In this document: positions 29,647-39,596 of the stretch, piece after piece | Layout of the letters: every line of letters starts with the position of its first letter | How positions within the stretch are numbered: the stretch's first letter is position 1 | Assembly (NCBI GenBank): GCA_026413255.1 | Contig: JAOCZO010000010.1 | Span: 1 to 64,000 of the forward strand | DNA: 64,000 nt | Source: Fereydounia khargensis | Taxonomy: Eukaryota > Basidiomycota > Ustilaginomycetes > Urocystidales > Fereydouniaceae | Direction of reading: 5' to 3' | Program-made: the position numbers and the translations under genes | The notes under the pieces: model-generated | Database searches by the model: none | The model's input: the letters and a program-made list of their open reading frames with translations, nothing else | What the model was told of the DNA's origin: nothing

Positions 29647-31393
29647 ATGCGGGGAACAATGCTTGCCCTTTCGAAAATCTCTCGTTCGTTGCGACTCAAG
29701 GCCTGCATCGATCATACTCGAGTCACAATCTCGCAAGGTCGACGATCCTATGGTCAAACTACCGATCTCGATGTTAAAGGACTCGCAGGCAGACCACTAC
29801 CACCGTGGATGCATGATACACCACGGGACGAACCGCCTCCGTTTGGCAAGCCGCTGGAATACCATATGGTCTCAGCATCCGGAATATCAGATCTCTTAAG
29901 GGCAAATGCTCCTCACTTGAGCTCCGAAAACTATGTTGCTGCCGCACACGTATTTCCCATGAGGGCAAACAACTACGTGATCGATCAGCTGATCGACTGG
30001 AGCAATGTACCCCACGATCCCATATTCCGGCTTGTTTTTCCACAGCCAGAAATGCTCGAGCCTTCCCAGCTAGACCGGCTCAAACTTGCACTTGAGGTTG
30101 GGGCGAGCAAGGTGGTACTGCGTCAGATTGCCGAGCAGATCCGAGCTTCGCTCAACCCTCACCCTGCTGGCCAAAAGACAGAAAACGTACCCATGGATGG
30201 AGAAGAGCCAATTCAGGGCATCCAGCATAAGTATCGAGAGACAGCGCTCTTCTTCCCCACTGAAGGACAGTACTGCCACAGCTTTTGCACTTATTGTTTC
30301 CGCTGGGCCCAATTCACGGCTGTGGGCTCCGACCAGGCCTTTCAAACAAAGCAAATCGAAAAGTTTGTCGAGCACGCTGCCAAGAGCGAGATCAGCGATG
30401 TTTTGTTCACTGGTGGCGATCCCATGGTGATGAAGACGCATCATTGGGAGAAATACCTGCATCCGATTATCACGGACCCGCGACTTGACCATCTTGGAAC
30501 GGTCCGCATCGGCACAAAGTCATTGGCTTACTGGCCGGAGCGTTATGTCAACGACAAAGATGCTCACTCGACGCTAGAGCTCTTCAGACGGGTGGTCCAA
30601 AGCGGTCGGCACCTGTCTATCATGGCACATTTCGTTCACCCGCAAGAGTTGAAGACTCCACTAGTGCAGGAAGCCATCCGACGTATTCGAGAAACTGGAG
30701 CGCAGATTCGGTGCCAAGCTCCACTGATTCGAGGAATCAATGACGATGCGGCTACTTGGGCCGAAATGTGGCGTCTACAGACCCGCCTTGGATTGATACC
30801 GTACTATATGTTTGTCGAGCGAGACACGGGAGCCAAAGCCTTTTTTGAGGTTCCACTTGCTCGAGCCTTTGAGATTTACAAAGATGCCTGTGAGTCTCGC
30901 AATTAGGGAGAGGGGTACGGTGGGGAAGTGAATGCACTAGTTGTACTGACCTGCTGACTCCTTGCAAACAGTGTCGAGCGTGGCTGGCACAGCGCGCACG
31001 GCAAATGGACCTTCGATGTCAGCGTCTCCCGGCAAGATTCAGGTTGTGGGGATCACGCAAGTGCCTTCTTCCACCCCAAGCGAAGATCAGGAGGGCGTCC
31101 CTGAAGGTTACGAAAAAGTCTTTGTGCTCCGGTTCCTCCAGGCACGCAATCCAGACTGGTGTAAAGAGACTTTCTTTGCCCGGTTCGATGAGAAAGCAAC
31201 CTGGTTTGACCAGCTCTCGCCTGCATTTGGGCAGGACAGGTGGTTCTTCCAAGACGAGTACGACCAGATTCGTGCAAGCTCGAGTGAGCTTGGATCAAGT
31301 GGACAGCGCTTCCCTTTGCCGGAATCGCTCAAGTATCGTGCCCAGCACAGCATCATGCTCAACCAACATGCGCCTCCCTCTTATCAACTCTGA
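29647..31393 (+). CDS. KamA-family radical SAM amino acid 2,3-aminomutase
   Basis: A two-exon gene, exons 29,647-30,889 and 30,972-31,393. The 82-nt intron begins GTGAGT and ends ACAG, with a CTGAC branch-like site. The product is about 554 residues. The cluster motif CHSFCTYC (Cys210, 214, 217) is the CX3CX2C ligand set of radical SAM enzymes, followed by TGGDP, the SAM-binding core typical of lysine 2,3-aminomutases. The stretch SASPGKIQV in exon 2 aligns with the bacterial PGGGGKI segment, so Lys436 is the probable PLP lysine. Family members use SAM, a 4Fe-4S cluster and PLP to move an alpha-amino group to the beta carbon, for example lysine to beta-lysine. The N-terminus is rich in Arg and Ser with no acid and resembles a mitochondrial presequence. 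In-frame ATGs also lie at 29,518 and 29,659. The substrate is not proven; a housekeeping role independent of the NRPSs is possible. Confidence 0.88.
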
Positions 31394-31547
31394 TGCAAGT
31401 TTGTCCCAAGTTGCAGTCTAGATGACCTGCACTGACAGTAATCGTATATGCGACACTATGAAAAGTAGTGAGAGTGGTCGATGTTTAGTTTGATGATTGA
31501 CACTAGGTGTTCCTTGGGTAAAATCGACTACATGGAGCGTGCAGTGT

Positions 31548-31577
31548 CAAGTGCAGTTCATGCAAGTGCAGTTCATG
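31548..31577. repeat. 15-bp tandem duplication
   Basis: The unit CAAGTGCAGTTCATG occurs twice head to tail, exactly. It sits 20 bases before the ACTGT microsatellite in the same convergent spacer. Confidence 0.85.
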
Positions 31578-31592
31578 CCGGGTTCTGTTACA

Positions 31593-31622
31593 TACAGTAC
31601 TGTACTGTACTGTACTGTACTG
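31593..31622. repeat. Pentanucleotide microsatellite (TACTG)n
   Basis: One TACAG followed by five perfect copies of TACTG. The left end forms the palindrome ACAGTACTGT (31,594-31,603), which also appears in the ABC promoter and upstream of the regulator gene. Confidence 0.9.
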
Positions 31623-31978
31623 TATTGGGACATTTCGGAGATAATTTTGCTGCGTCATTTCCCCGCCCAACCGAAGGGCCGCGCCTCGGCGAACAGATCA
31701 TTCATGCCAACACGCTAAGCGAGACATACTGTGGTGTACACTTGTCAGACCCTGACGGTCATCATGACAGCGGGGTGTGCGGCAATGGGCGTGCGAATTC
31801 TCTCCCTCTCGCTAAAGCTCTCAACAGTGTGATTCGTGCAGATCCTGCTAACGCCAACTGGTGCCTGAATTTTCTCATGTTTGTGAGAAACGTGAGCTTG
31901 ATGAAAGATATCAACTTCATGCGAGCAGCTCGGTCCGATCAAAGGATGTACCATACAGTAGCGAGACCAAGCGACTAA

Positions 31979-32675
31979 CTAAGCCCCATTGTTCTTGGTA
32001 TTATTTTTACCGTCACCGAAAGTACTGTTGTCGTTCTTGTTTCCGCTGTTGTTGCTGTTGCTATTGTTGTCCTGATAATCCCTTCTAGCAAAAGCGCTCA
32101 CCTGCTGGATAATTTGTATCAAGTCATTCAGCTCGTCGGGTGAGGTGGCTTTGATCAAGCGCTCGAGGGACTTTGATTGAATCGAGCCGCTTGCACGGTC
32201 ATGACGCTCGGTTTGATGATATTCTGAGAAGAGATACAGTAGATTATGATGAAGAGAGAAAAGGAGCGACGTTGAGCATCAAAGAGCTGATCAACAGCAA
32301 GTGCGATCCCTAGTCTTCTCACCTTGTTTCGATCGTTTGGACCCATGGCCACTGCTGACAATGTGTGTGTTCAGATGTTGGATTTCGCCATAAGCCTTTT
32401 TGCACCCTTTGTAGCCACATACGTAGTGACGGTCGATTTGGTACGATGCACGTCGTTTGCGCTGTTTGCCTGAGTTTGAGGCATTTTTGCCAGAGTCGTA
32501 GCGGTGAACGGCGCTGAGGGAGCTATCCGAGTTGCTAGCACTTGATTGGACAGGAACGGGTGCTGCAAGCATGTCCACATCAGACAGCAAGTCTGGATCA
32601 GCATATGGTGGCTCGGGATGAATGAGTTGGGTGTTGACGAGGCCGTCACTTGGGCGAACGCTGTTGCCGTCGTCC

Positions 32676-32722
<47 letters not shown>

Positions 32723-33979
32723 TCTTGAGGAGACATGGTTAAGCGTTGCGGCGAGCATAGATACAGGGGAAGGAAGTGCGATTATCTCACCGCTGGAGCC
32801 AGAGTTGGTGGTGGAAACACTGGAACAGAGGTGGTCAGATGCGCTATTCTCGCTCTCTTCGGAGATATTCGATGGCCGTTGAGCAAGATGTTGGAATGGG
32901 TAGGCGCATGCATCATTGCTACTGCTACTGCTGCTATTAGAGTAGAAGCACGAGCCAGATGCAAAGTGCTGGAAGCTGTCGTCATGGTTGTTGCTACGAT
33001 TCAGCTCGGATGACTCGCCAACAGAAAGGCCCATGTCGGAGAAGGTGGCCTGTCGAGATTGGTACACTGGAGCGAGAAGAGGATTCTCTTCCAAATGGGC
33101 CTGGTACGGTGATGCAAAAGTAGAGTGAGGCGGAAGTGGCGCCATCCCAGTCGCGGTTGTGGCTGTCGCCATGGCCCGGGGATCGAACTGACTTGGTTGG
33201 AATGGGCTGGACGACTCTAACGAGCAGCACGCCAAAGCCATACCTAGATGTTCTTCAAAGCTACGGCTGCTACGGCTGCTACGGCTACTAGGGCTGCCGC
33301 TGCTGTTATTTGCTCCTTGCTCTGGCTCTACCAGAGTACTTGGTTTGCGGAGGAATTTGTGAGCAGCAGCATCGGGGTCAGCATTGGCATCGGCAACGGC
33401 CGCTGTCGATTGGTCTTGAATGCTCTCCCGCTGCTGCTCCTGTTGGGATTGTTGTCGCTCGACAAAAGTGAGAAGCTTCTCAATCAGGGCACGGAGTGAC
33501 GGCTTGCCGTTGTACGGAAGAGGGTAAGGAATAGATGAGGTCGTAGGAGAGGAGATGTATTTTTGAGCAGCAGCAGCAGCGTGGTAAAATTCCACTTCTC
33601 GGGGTGACAAAACGTCTTGAGGGAGAAGTAGCTTTGTTGTGGGCTGGGAAATCTCTCTGGCGGAATGTTGGTAGGTGCAAAGCTTTTTGAGAAAGTTTTC
33701 AGTAAGGTGTTCGAGCTCCCTACCAAGCTCTAAGACCTGGATGAGGGAGAAAGGAGACGGCTGACTGTCCATAGGTGCGTAGGCTTGATTGACTACCGAA
33801 ACAAGGCCGGCCAGACTTGTGTAGGTGTAAAGTTCAGCTGGGTGATTTGGACCGGGCTTTGAACCAAATATATGTGTGTTGGTCTTGCTGGTAGTGCTTC
33901 CCGGCCGGCGGGGCGGCCAGGACGAGTTGGGAACGGTAATTTCGGACATGAGAGCTTGGTCTTTGACCAAAAACATCAT
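31979..33979 (-). CDS. Con7-like C2H2 zinc finger transcription factor
   Basis: A two-exon gene, exons 33,979-32,323 and 32,223-31,979. The 99-nt intron has GTGAGA and TCAG ends, and joining keeps the frame, giving about 633 residues. The single C2H2 finger is near the C-terminus (Cys521, Cys526, His539, His545; C-X4-C-X12-H-X5-H). The words KAYGEIQHLNTH and SGHGSKR resemble the finger of Con7, a fungal regulator. The rest is low complexity: Ser, Gln and Asn runs, including an (SN)7 tract coded by a TTGCTG repeat near 32,680-32,720, and an Asn-rich tail in exon 2. A run-on frame through the intron would end soon after KQGEK, which is how the shorter version arises. Adjacent start codons lie at 33,977 and 33,974. 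Its position inside the cluster suggests a pathway regulator; this is inference, since Con7 relatives also act globally. Confidence 0.8.
32677..32723. repeat. Hexanucleotide microsatellite inside the regulator gene
   Basis: Seven or more copies of TTGCTG on the plus strand encode the alternating Ser-Asn tract of the C2H2 regulator on the minus strand. The six-base unit keeps the frame when the copy number changes, so length variation between strains is likely. Confidence 0.85.
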
Positions 33980-35119
33980 TAGCCCGCCTCCTCACCAAAC
34001 AACATGTGAGCAGGGGATCTTGATGTGATACAATTAATCCCAGAGCGGAAGCATACAGGCCGAGATGGCATGAATAGAGCAAGGATTAGGAATTGATGGT
34101 TGAAGGCGTCATCAGATTGTACATCGGTTGCTGCCACTCCACTGCACGGTGAACCCGTTATGCCGAAACAAACCCGACGTGAATTGATGCGGTGCCGGTG
34201 ATTTGGGATCAACCTGCAGTATATGAGTGTCAGCCCCGGCGGCAAGCGTCTGCAGCTCCACTCTCTGCCGAGCAGGGAACCGAGAGGTGGACTTCCCCCA
34301 CAGCCGAGCAGTGTGCCCCGCCCGCGCGCGCCAATCAACAAGTGAAAGTCGATACAGTACAGTACTGTAAATGCTTTCCGATAAAGTTTTGAATCGAAAA
34401 AGAAAGAAATAGTACAAAGTGGGTGGGTTTAGTTGAAGGGTCGACTAGCTGGAATTGATTTGCAGTGGTGATGAGCTACAGTGCAGTACAGTACAGTGCA
34501 GGATTTTGGATTTGAGTCGGGTGCGCGCGCGGACACGCTTGCCCATGGACTGGAGGGTGCGCGCGCGAGCACGCTGATCCATGGACTGGAGGGTGCGCGC
34601 ACGAACACCCTTCAACTGGTTTCATGTGTATTCATTTCGTTTGCATTTCAAGGCACGTGTGGTTGTTGGCGCGTGTGCAAGAGCTGGCCTTCTGTACTGT
34701 ACCGTACTGAGCGGCTCTTCCTACGCGGCTGCAGTCGACTGTGGCTCTGTCGGTGTTCCGAAGGCTCCTCCTTCCTTCGCCCTCTCTCTCACGCTTACAG
34801 ACTTTTTTCTCGCAACAGCATGTGGTGTCACGTTATGCAACCAGGCACAGTGCAGTGCTGTAGTGTACACTAGCTCCATTCATGGAATCATGCTTCACGA
34901 AATACTGTATGAATTCATGCTCTTTAGCTTGATTTTTGCCATCGTGTACAATCAAACCTTCTTGTGGGAAGGACCCTATTTCTCCGCTCCCGGTCTCCCA
35001 CACCTGACTCGTTGTATCACTACAGTATCACTATCACTACCGTACGTGAAGACTGTGGATTGCAGCACATTTCAGTACCATCTCTGTCCATGCACAAAAC
35101 TACTTTCTGGCTAATTCAA
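33980..35119. promoter_or_regulatory. Repeat-rich spacer upstream of the regulator gene
   Basis: 1.1 kb upstream of the C2H2 gene and downstream of the asparagine synthetase-like gene, both on the minus strand. It holds ACAGTACTGT at 34,359-34,368, further GTACAGT and TACTGT words near 34,485 and 34,695, and a GC-rich minisatellite. Plus-strand frames of 130 and 177 codons in 34,481-35,114 run through these repeats and resemble no family. Confidence 0.5.
34521..34610. repeat. 36-bp minisatellite, 2.5 copies
   Basis: Unit 1 at 34,521-34,556 and unit 2 at 34,557-34,592 differ at a few positions and share GTGCGCGCGCG and CCATGGACTGGAGG. A partial third unit runs to about 34,610. The alternating GC start of each unit could form Z-DNA. 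Confidence 0.85.
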
Positions 35120-37344
35120 CTACTGGCGAAATCCCGAAGGGTCCGAGCTGCTCCCAAAGCGAGCACCAGCCTGCCACCGTTGCACTGTCCGCTCAGGCAT
35201 GCCTCTGGTCGGGAAGCATTCTGCGTCAAGGGTCCAAGCACCAAAACCGTCGCTATAGTAAGTCGCGTGGAAAACAACCATAGTCGACCAAATTAACCAG
35301 CAAAGCCGGCTGCTCTAAAAATAATACTCACCTTGAAACAGCGCACGGTAGAGGTACTCTTCCTTGCTCGTAGGCGCAAGGTGGGCGCATTTCTCTCGGG
35401 CGAGCATCATGTCATGTTCCCTGACACTGTGCTCCGCATGCTGACGCAGCTCTTCTGCCCAGCTGTTCCCCACACCATCACTGAACTGCTCTTTCCGTCT
35501 CCAGAGCACGCTCTCAGGTAGGCTCCGGTGCGAGCGGGGGGTGCCCTCCACATTAACTTTGGCATCGAATGCTGCACGAAGAGGATACTTTTCCAGCCGA
35601 CTCCGTCCTGCTTTGTCCTCGGGTCCTTTGCCTTGCCTCCATCCAATAGGTAGTCCCGAGTCTCCGCCAGGAACAGAGCTCTCATCCCTGTCAGAAACTT
35701 GATCCTGCGGCCGAAGAAACATCTTGTAGCCCGCATCGATTCTGAACACCTCCTCCATCAACTGCTTGTCCACGAACGGAGCCCGGGTCTCAATGGAAAA
35801 GGCCATTGGCACCTTGTTAATTCGGATCGTATCGGTCACGTGTACGTTCTTGATCAGCGAGACGCACTCGTCGTGGAAGGCTGCCGCGTTATCTGCATCC
35901 GCAAGGTACATGTATCCTTCATCAACGTGTTCCAACGTCAGCACATGTTTGAATCCCTCCAAAAAGACGCGGACGGAAAGGGCGGGGGAAAAGACACTGT
36001 TGCTCCTACCAACTCACCTCCAAAAATCTCATCGCTTCCCTCCCCGCTGACAAGCACCTTGACTCCATCCTGGTGGATACGCCTTGCAAGCAGCATCAGC
36101 GGTACACTACTGCGCACTGTGCTTCTGTCAAACGTTTCAATGTGATAGATACAGCGCTTGAGCATGCTGATTCCTTCGTCCGCCGTAAACAGTACCTCTG
36201 TGTGGCTCGTGTCTAGGTGCTTGGCCACCTTGCGCGCCGCGAGTACGTCGCCAGACACATTACCCTGAGCATCAACCAAGCCTACTGTGTACGTCCTCAG
36301 TCGTCCGGTCGAGTCCGTCAGGTGTTCGAGAGAAATCGGACGCGCAAATGCTGCGTCAACTCCCTCGGGCACCCCTCTACCAGATTTGAGCTCGTCGCAG
36401 TACTCGGACGCTGCTAGACACACAAGGCTGCTATCCAATCCGCCTGAGAGCAGAAAAGCGATTGGCTGGTGGCTCAGCAGACGCTTGCGAACCGCCGTGC
36501 AAAATTTTGCTCGCAGTAGGCCAAGACGTAGACTCCTTTCTTGCCTCTCATCATCCTTTATGACTTTGCCACTCCACCAGAATGGATCAAAGTAACGCTG
36601 CATACTCGGAGCTTGCGGCCAGGGCCCTTTAGTCCACCTTTCATCCTCCTCAGAAGGCGGTGTTGGAAGCCCACCCCCGTTTTCACGGGCAGTGGCAAGC
36701 GGATGCGTGTCCAGTTCGAGCTCGTCGGTGCTCAGCCAGTGGCCGGGAGGGAAAGTAGCGATGAATCGTGCTCGGATAGCTAGCTCCGGCTCAGCCTCAA
36801 CTTGTGATTCGTGCGTAGAGCAAACCGACTTGAGCTCGCTTCCCACCAAGAGCGCCGGTGAACGGCTTCCATCAGGACCAATGTCAGCTACCGAGTAGTA
36901 GAGACTCGTCACGCCGATCGGATCCCGAGCCACGATGAGACGCGGTTTCTCTCCACGCAGGTCGAGAATGACGAGAGCGAAAAAGCCATCAAGGCGATTG
37001 AAGAAATTGTCTCCCCACACGGTGTAGGCATGGATGAGCACTTCGCAGTCGTTGTTGGAATAGAACGACGCTCCCTGTGCCTCAAGCTGGGCACGCAGCT
37101 CGAGGTGGTTGTAGATCTCAGCATTGGCCACGAGAAAAACAGTGCCCTCAGAATTCGAAAACGGTTGGCGACCATGATCTGGGTCAACAATGCTCAGACG
37201 ACAGTGGCAGAGCGCTGCTTGACCCCGAACCACATTACCAAAGTCGTCCGGTCCTCGGTGGTGGAGTTTGCGTGCTTGGTTGAGCGCAAGTTTGGCACAC
37301 GTTTCTTGCTGCGGTGCATTGAATACTGCAAATATTCCGCACAT
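35120..37344 (-). CDS. Glutamine-hydrolysing asparagine synthetase-like enzyme
   Basis: A three-exon gene: 37,344-36,018, 35,916-35,332 and 35,220-35,120. The introns are 101 and 111 nt, both starting GTGAGT and ending AG, and splicing gives 670 residues. The start is fixed by the family N-terminus MCGIF, whose Cys2 is the glutaminase nucleophile; an in-frame ATG 18 codons upstream would bury it. The glutaminase domain shows HHRGPDDFG, NAEIYNH and NNDCEV. The synthetase domain shows the ATP loop SGGLDSS and GEGSDEIFGG split by intron 1, then ETRAPFVDK and KEQFSDGVG. Exon 3 supplies the family tail, ending in a DPSG word; without it the protein would stop early at an intron-borne TAG. The family moves glutamine-derived ammonia onto a carboxylate through an acyl-AMP. 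Within the cluster it may supply Asn or amidate a precursor or the peptide. It could equally be the cell's ordinary asparagine synthetase. Confidence 0.88.
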
Positions 37345-38039
37345 TGCGCACCCTGGAAAGTGATGTCCTTTGTTTGCAAGCTTGAGCAAGATGATCAAGA
37401 GTCACTTGGGATCGAGAGCAGAGTCTGGCTGGGAGGAGAAGATTGCAAAGGTGGGAAGGGCTCATATTGGAACAATACCGCACCTTACCTTGGTTAGCAA
37501 TTTATTTCTATAGGTAGCCTGCTCGCCGTGCTCAACAGTTCTCGACTCTTGACTCTGCAGCAAAAGATAAAGAAACCAGAACCGTGAACTTGCTGTAGAC
37601 AAATCTTTGGCCGTGCGGCAAGGTTCATCCATAGAGTAGTTTAGTATCGCCTTACTGCTAGTGGTGCATGATACAGTGCACACTCACTCTCACTGGAATG
37701 CCGTACTGACCTTTCACACTTGACTCACTAGTCGTGTTTATCATTGGTGAACCAACGGATAATGCGCTGTTCTCTAATGTACAGGTATTCTATCCGCCCC
37801 CTCCAACGGTCCTCCTAGGGCCCTTGACTTGTACCAAAGTTAGGTCGAATTCGTTTGTCCTCGGTAAAACTAGATCCTGCAGTTGTTTCGAGCGAAGATG
37901 GGCAGAGCTAGTCCGATTTACTGTACAAAGCCTACAATTTGGCCATCTCCACGTTCAATGCACAGCTTTAATTTCAGTAAATGTAATCCTCTCTCTTTTG
38001 CATGACAAGAGCAAGGGGAATCCGTTAAAGAAGAATGAA
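37345..38039. promoter_or_regulatory. Promoter region of the asparagine synthetase-like gene
   Basis: 695 bases upstream of the asparagine synthetase-like gene and just past the aminotransferase stop, all minus strand. I see no gene and no clear TATA box. A TACAGTG word lies near 37,672. The two genes are read in the same direction but are too far apart to call a single transcript. Confidence 0.45.
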
Positions 38040-39596
38040 CTAAATGTTTGCCATGGAGGCAGGAGTAGGAGTGGGAGCATTCGTGCGCGCGGTGATCTCA
38101 GGGAGAATGACGTTCTCCAGGAGGGAGATAGCCTGGTCAAGTGGGGGAAGAGACAATTGGTTTTGTAGCGTTTCCGTGCTGAGTTCAGATGCAGACATCT
38201 GAGCGAGGAACTCCGCTCGAGCGAGAAGATGAGCGCCTCGATCTTTCTTGTCGTTGCGGTCCCGGAATAAAAGGAGACTGGTGGCGAGACGGAGACAGAG
38301 GCGACTAGGGTGGTCACCCATCTCGGTACCCGGCACAGTGGCGAGTCCGTACGACTCCATGAGCCAGGTTGCAAGCTGCTCGCTGGTTGAGATACCGTGC
38401 TTTTGCTGCAGACGTGGCGCATACGCGGAGAAATCCGGATAGAGGTAGAAAGCAGCTTGGGGCGGTGGGACAGCCACATGGAATCGACGGAGAACGCTGT
38501 AAATTCGGTGCGTGGCGAAGCCGTGGAGGAGTGCTGTGGCATCGGCGTAGGTCTGGAAAAGACCTCGAATCGGAGAACCGGAAAGCGCCTTGTGGTCAAA
38601 TTCCTGCTTTCGTTCGCGGTTGATGAGAGAATAGGTATATTCTGCTGCCAGGGCAACAGGTGCTGGTGCACTGGACCAACATTCAGAGGCAAAGGCTGCA
38701 AGTTTTTCAGCAAGTTGAGAGCCGAGGGGGGTATCAGGAAGAATAGCGTAGCCCAGACGCCATCCACCAACGGCGAAGAGTTTCGACATGCCCGATGTGA
38801 TAATGGTACCCTCAGGATAAAAAAGAGCAGGAGAGGCGTGAGTAGGTGGCGTGACACAACCTTTGGGCAAGAGATCGCTGGTTGAAGAAGGCTGTAAAAA
38901 CGATGGAAAGATGATTCCCGAATAGATTTCGTCCGAGAGGATGAGCAGCGATCGTTCACGGGCAAATTGACAGATTTTGGCCACGTTGGTTGGGTCGAGC
39001 ATGCGTCCAGTCGGACTGTTGGGAGAGTTAAGGAGGAGGATTCCGGGCTTTGCACCCCGCTCGAGCGCTCTTTGATAGGTATCTTGGAGCGTCTCAAGCT
39101 GGATCTCATGGCTTGAGGAGCCGTCTGGGAGATCGTTGCGGCTAGTTTCTAGGTAAATAGCCTGTTTCTGACCAAGATGTGCCTGAATGGCATAAGGGGG
39201 CCAGCTGGGATTGGGAAGGATTAAGTCTCCCGGTAGAAGAGCAAGAAGTGCAAACAAAGCTGGCTTTGATCCTGGACAAACGACAACATTGTCAGCCAGG
39301 AAGGTGGTTGGAGAGTCCCGACGCAGAGCCTGGGCAGATTGGTCAAGGTTGTGCTGCTCAAACGAAGCAATCTGCTTGCGTAAGTCAGGAGAGCCTCGGA
39401 ACGAGGGATAGTAGGTGGCATCGATGCTTTCCCTGTAGGCCTGATGCAGCCAGCCAGCCACGGGTACATCGCTCTCTCCAAAACCAAGATGGGCAATTTG
39501 ACGACCTTGAGCAGCGGCATGCTTGGCCATTTCGTTGACACGGAGCGTGGCCGATGGCTTGGAGTCGAGCTTCTGGAAGCAAAAAGAGGACTCCAT
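38040..39596 (-). CDS. PLP-dependent class I/II aminotransferase
   Basis: An intronless gene of 518 codons. The start is the ATG at 39,594-39,596 (MESSFCFQKL); the frame runs about 25 codons further up but has no ATG there. Fold-type I aminotransferase motifs are clear: NSPNSPTG (the NxxNPTG loop), LSDEIYSG with the cofactor-binding Asp and Tyr, SGMSKLFAVGGWRLGY with the Schiff-base Lys272, and LCLRLA with the carboxylate-binding Arg. The last ~70 residues, ending in a Pro/Thr-rich tail, go beyond the usual 400-450 residue fold. Such enzymes exchange amino and keto groups on amino acids. Lying between the asparagine synthetase-like gene and NRPS2, and sharing a divergent promoter with NRPS2, it is a good candidate for precursor supply or tailoring. 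The substrate cannot be told from sequence. Confidence 0.9.
   Translation of the reverse strand: MESSFCFQKLDSKPSATLRVNEMAKHAAAQGRQIAHLGFGESDVPVAGWLHQAYRESIDATYYPSFRGSPDLRKQIASFEQHNLDQSAQALRRDSPTTFLADNVVVCPGSKPALFALLALLPGDLILPNPSWPPYAIQAHLGQKQAIYLETSRNDLPDGSSSHEIQLETLQDTYQRALERGAKPGILLLNSPNSPTGRMLDPTNVAKICQFARERSLLILSDEIYSGIIFPSFLQPSSTSDLLPKGCVTPPTHASPALFYPEGTIITSGMSKLFAVGGWRLGYAILPDTPLGSQLAEKLAAFASECWSSAPAPVALAAEYTYSLINRERKQEFDHKALSGSPIRGLFQTYADATALLHGFATHRIYSVLRRFHVAVPPPQAAFYLYPDFSAYAPRLQQKHGISTSEQLATWLMESYGLATVPGTEMGDHPSRLCLRLATSLLLFRDRNDKKDRGAHLLARAEFLAQMSASELSTETLQNQLSLPPLDQAISLLENVILPEITARTNAPTPTPASMANI

Larger units (their letters stand above)
31394..31978. other. Convergent intergenic region with simple repeats
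   Basis: The 585 bases between the stops of the aminomutase (plus) and the C2H2 regulator (minus). It contains a 15-bp tandem duplication and a pentanucleotide microsatellite, listed separately. A 165-codon plus-strand frame at 31,481-31,978 is built partly from these repeats and shows no domain; I do not call it a gene. Confidence 0.5.

Noticed and set aside
29289-29777. 162-codon plus-strand frame upstream of the aminomutase
   Set aside because: It overlaps the aminomutase N-terminus in another frame and has no domain or signal.
31481-31978. 165-codon plus-strand frame containing a Tyr/Cys/Thr repeat
   Set aside because: The repeat is the translated TACTG microsatellite; the rest has no homology and lies between two converging genes.
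34481-35114. Plus-strand frames of 130 and 177 codons
   Set aside because: They run through minisatellite and ACTGT-type simple repeats, match no family and overlap exon 3 flanks of the asparagine synthetase-like gene only by chance.
35315-35331. Early stop of the asparagine synthetase-like protein after GEYYF
   Set aside because: The last codons are intron sequence: a GTGAGT donor lies just before, and a third exon restores the family C-terminus with its DPSG word.
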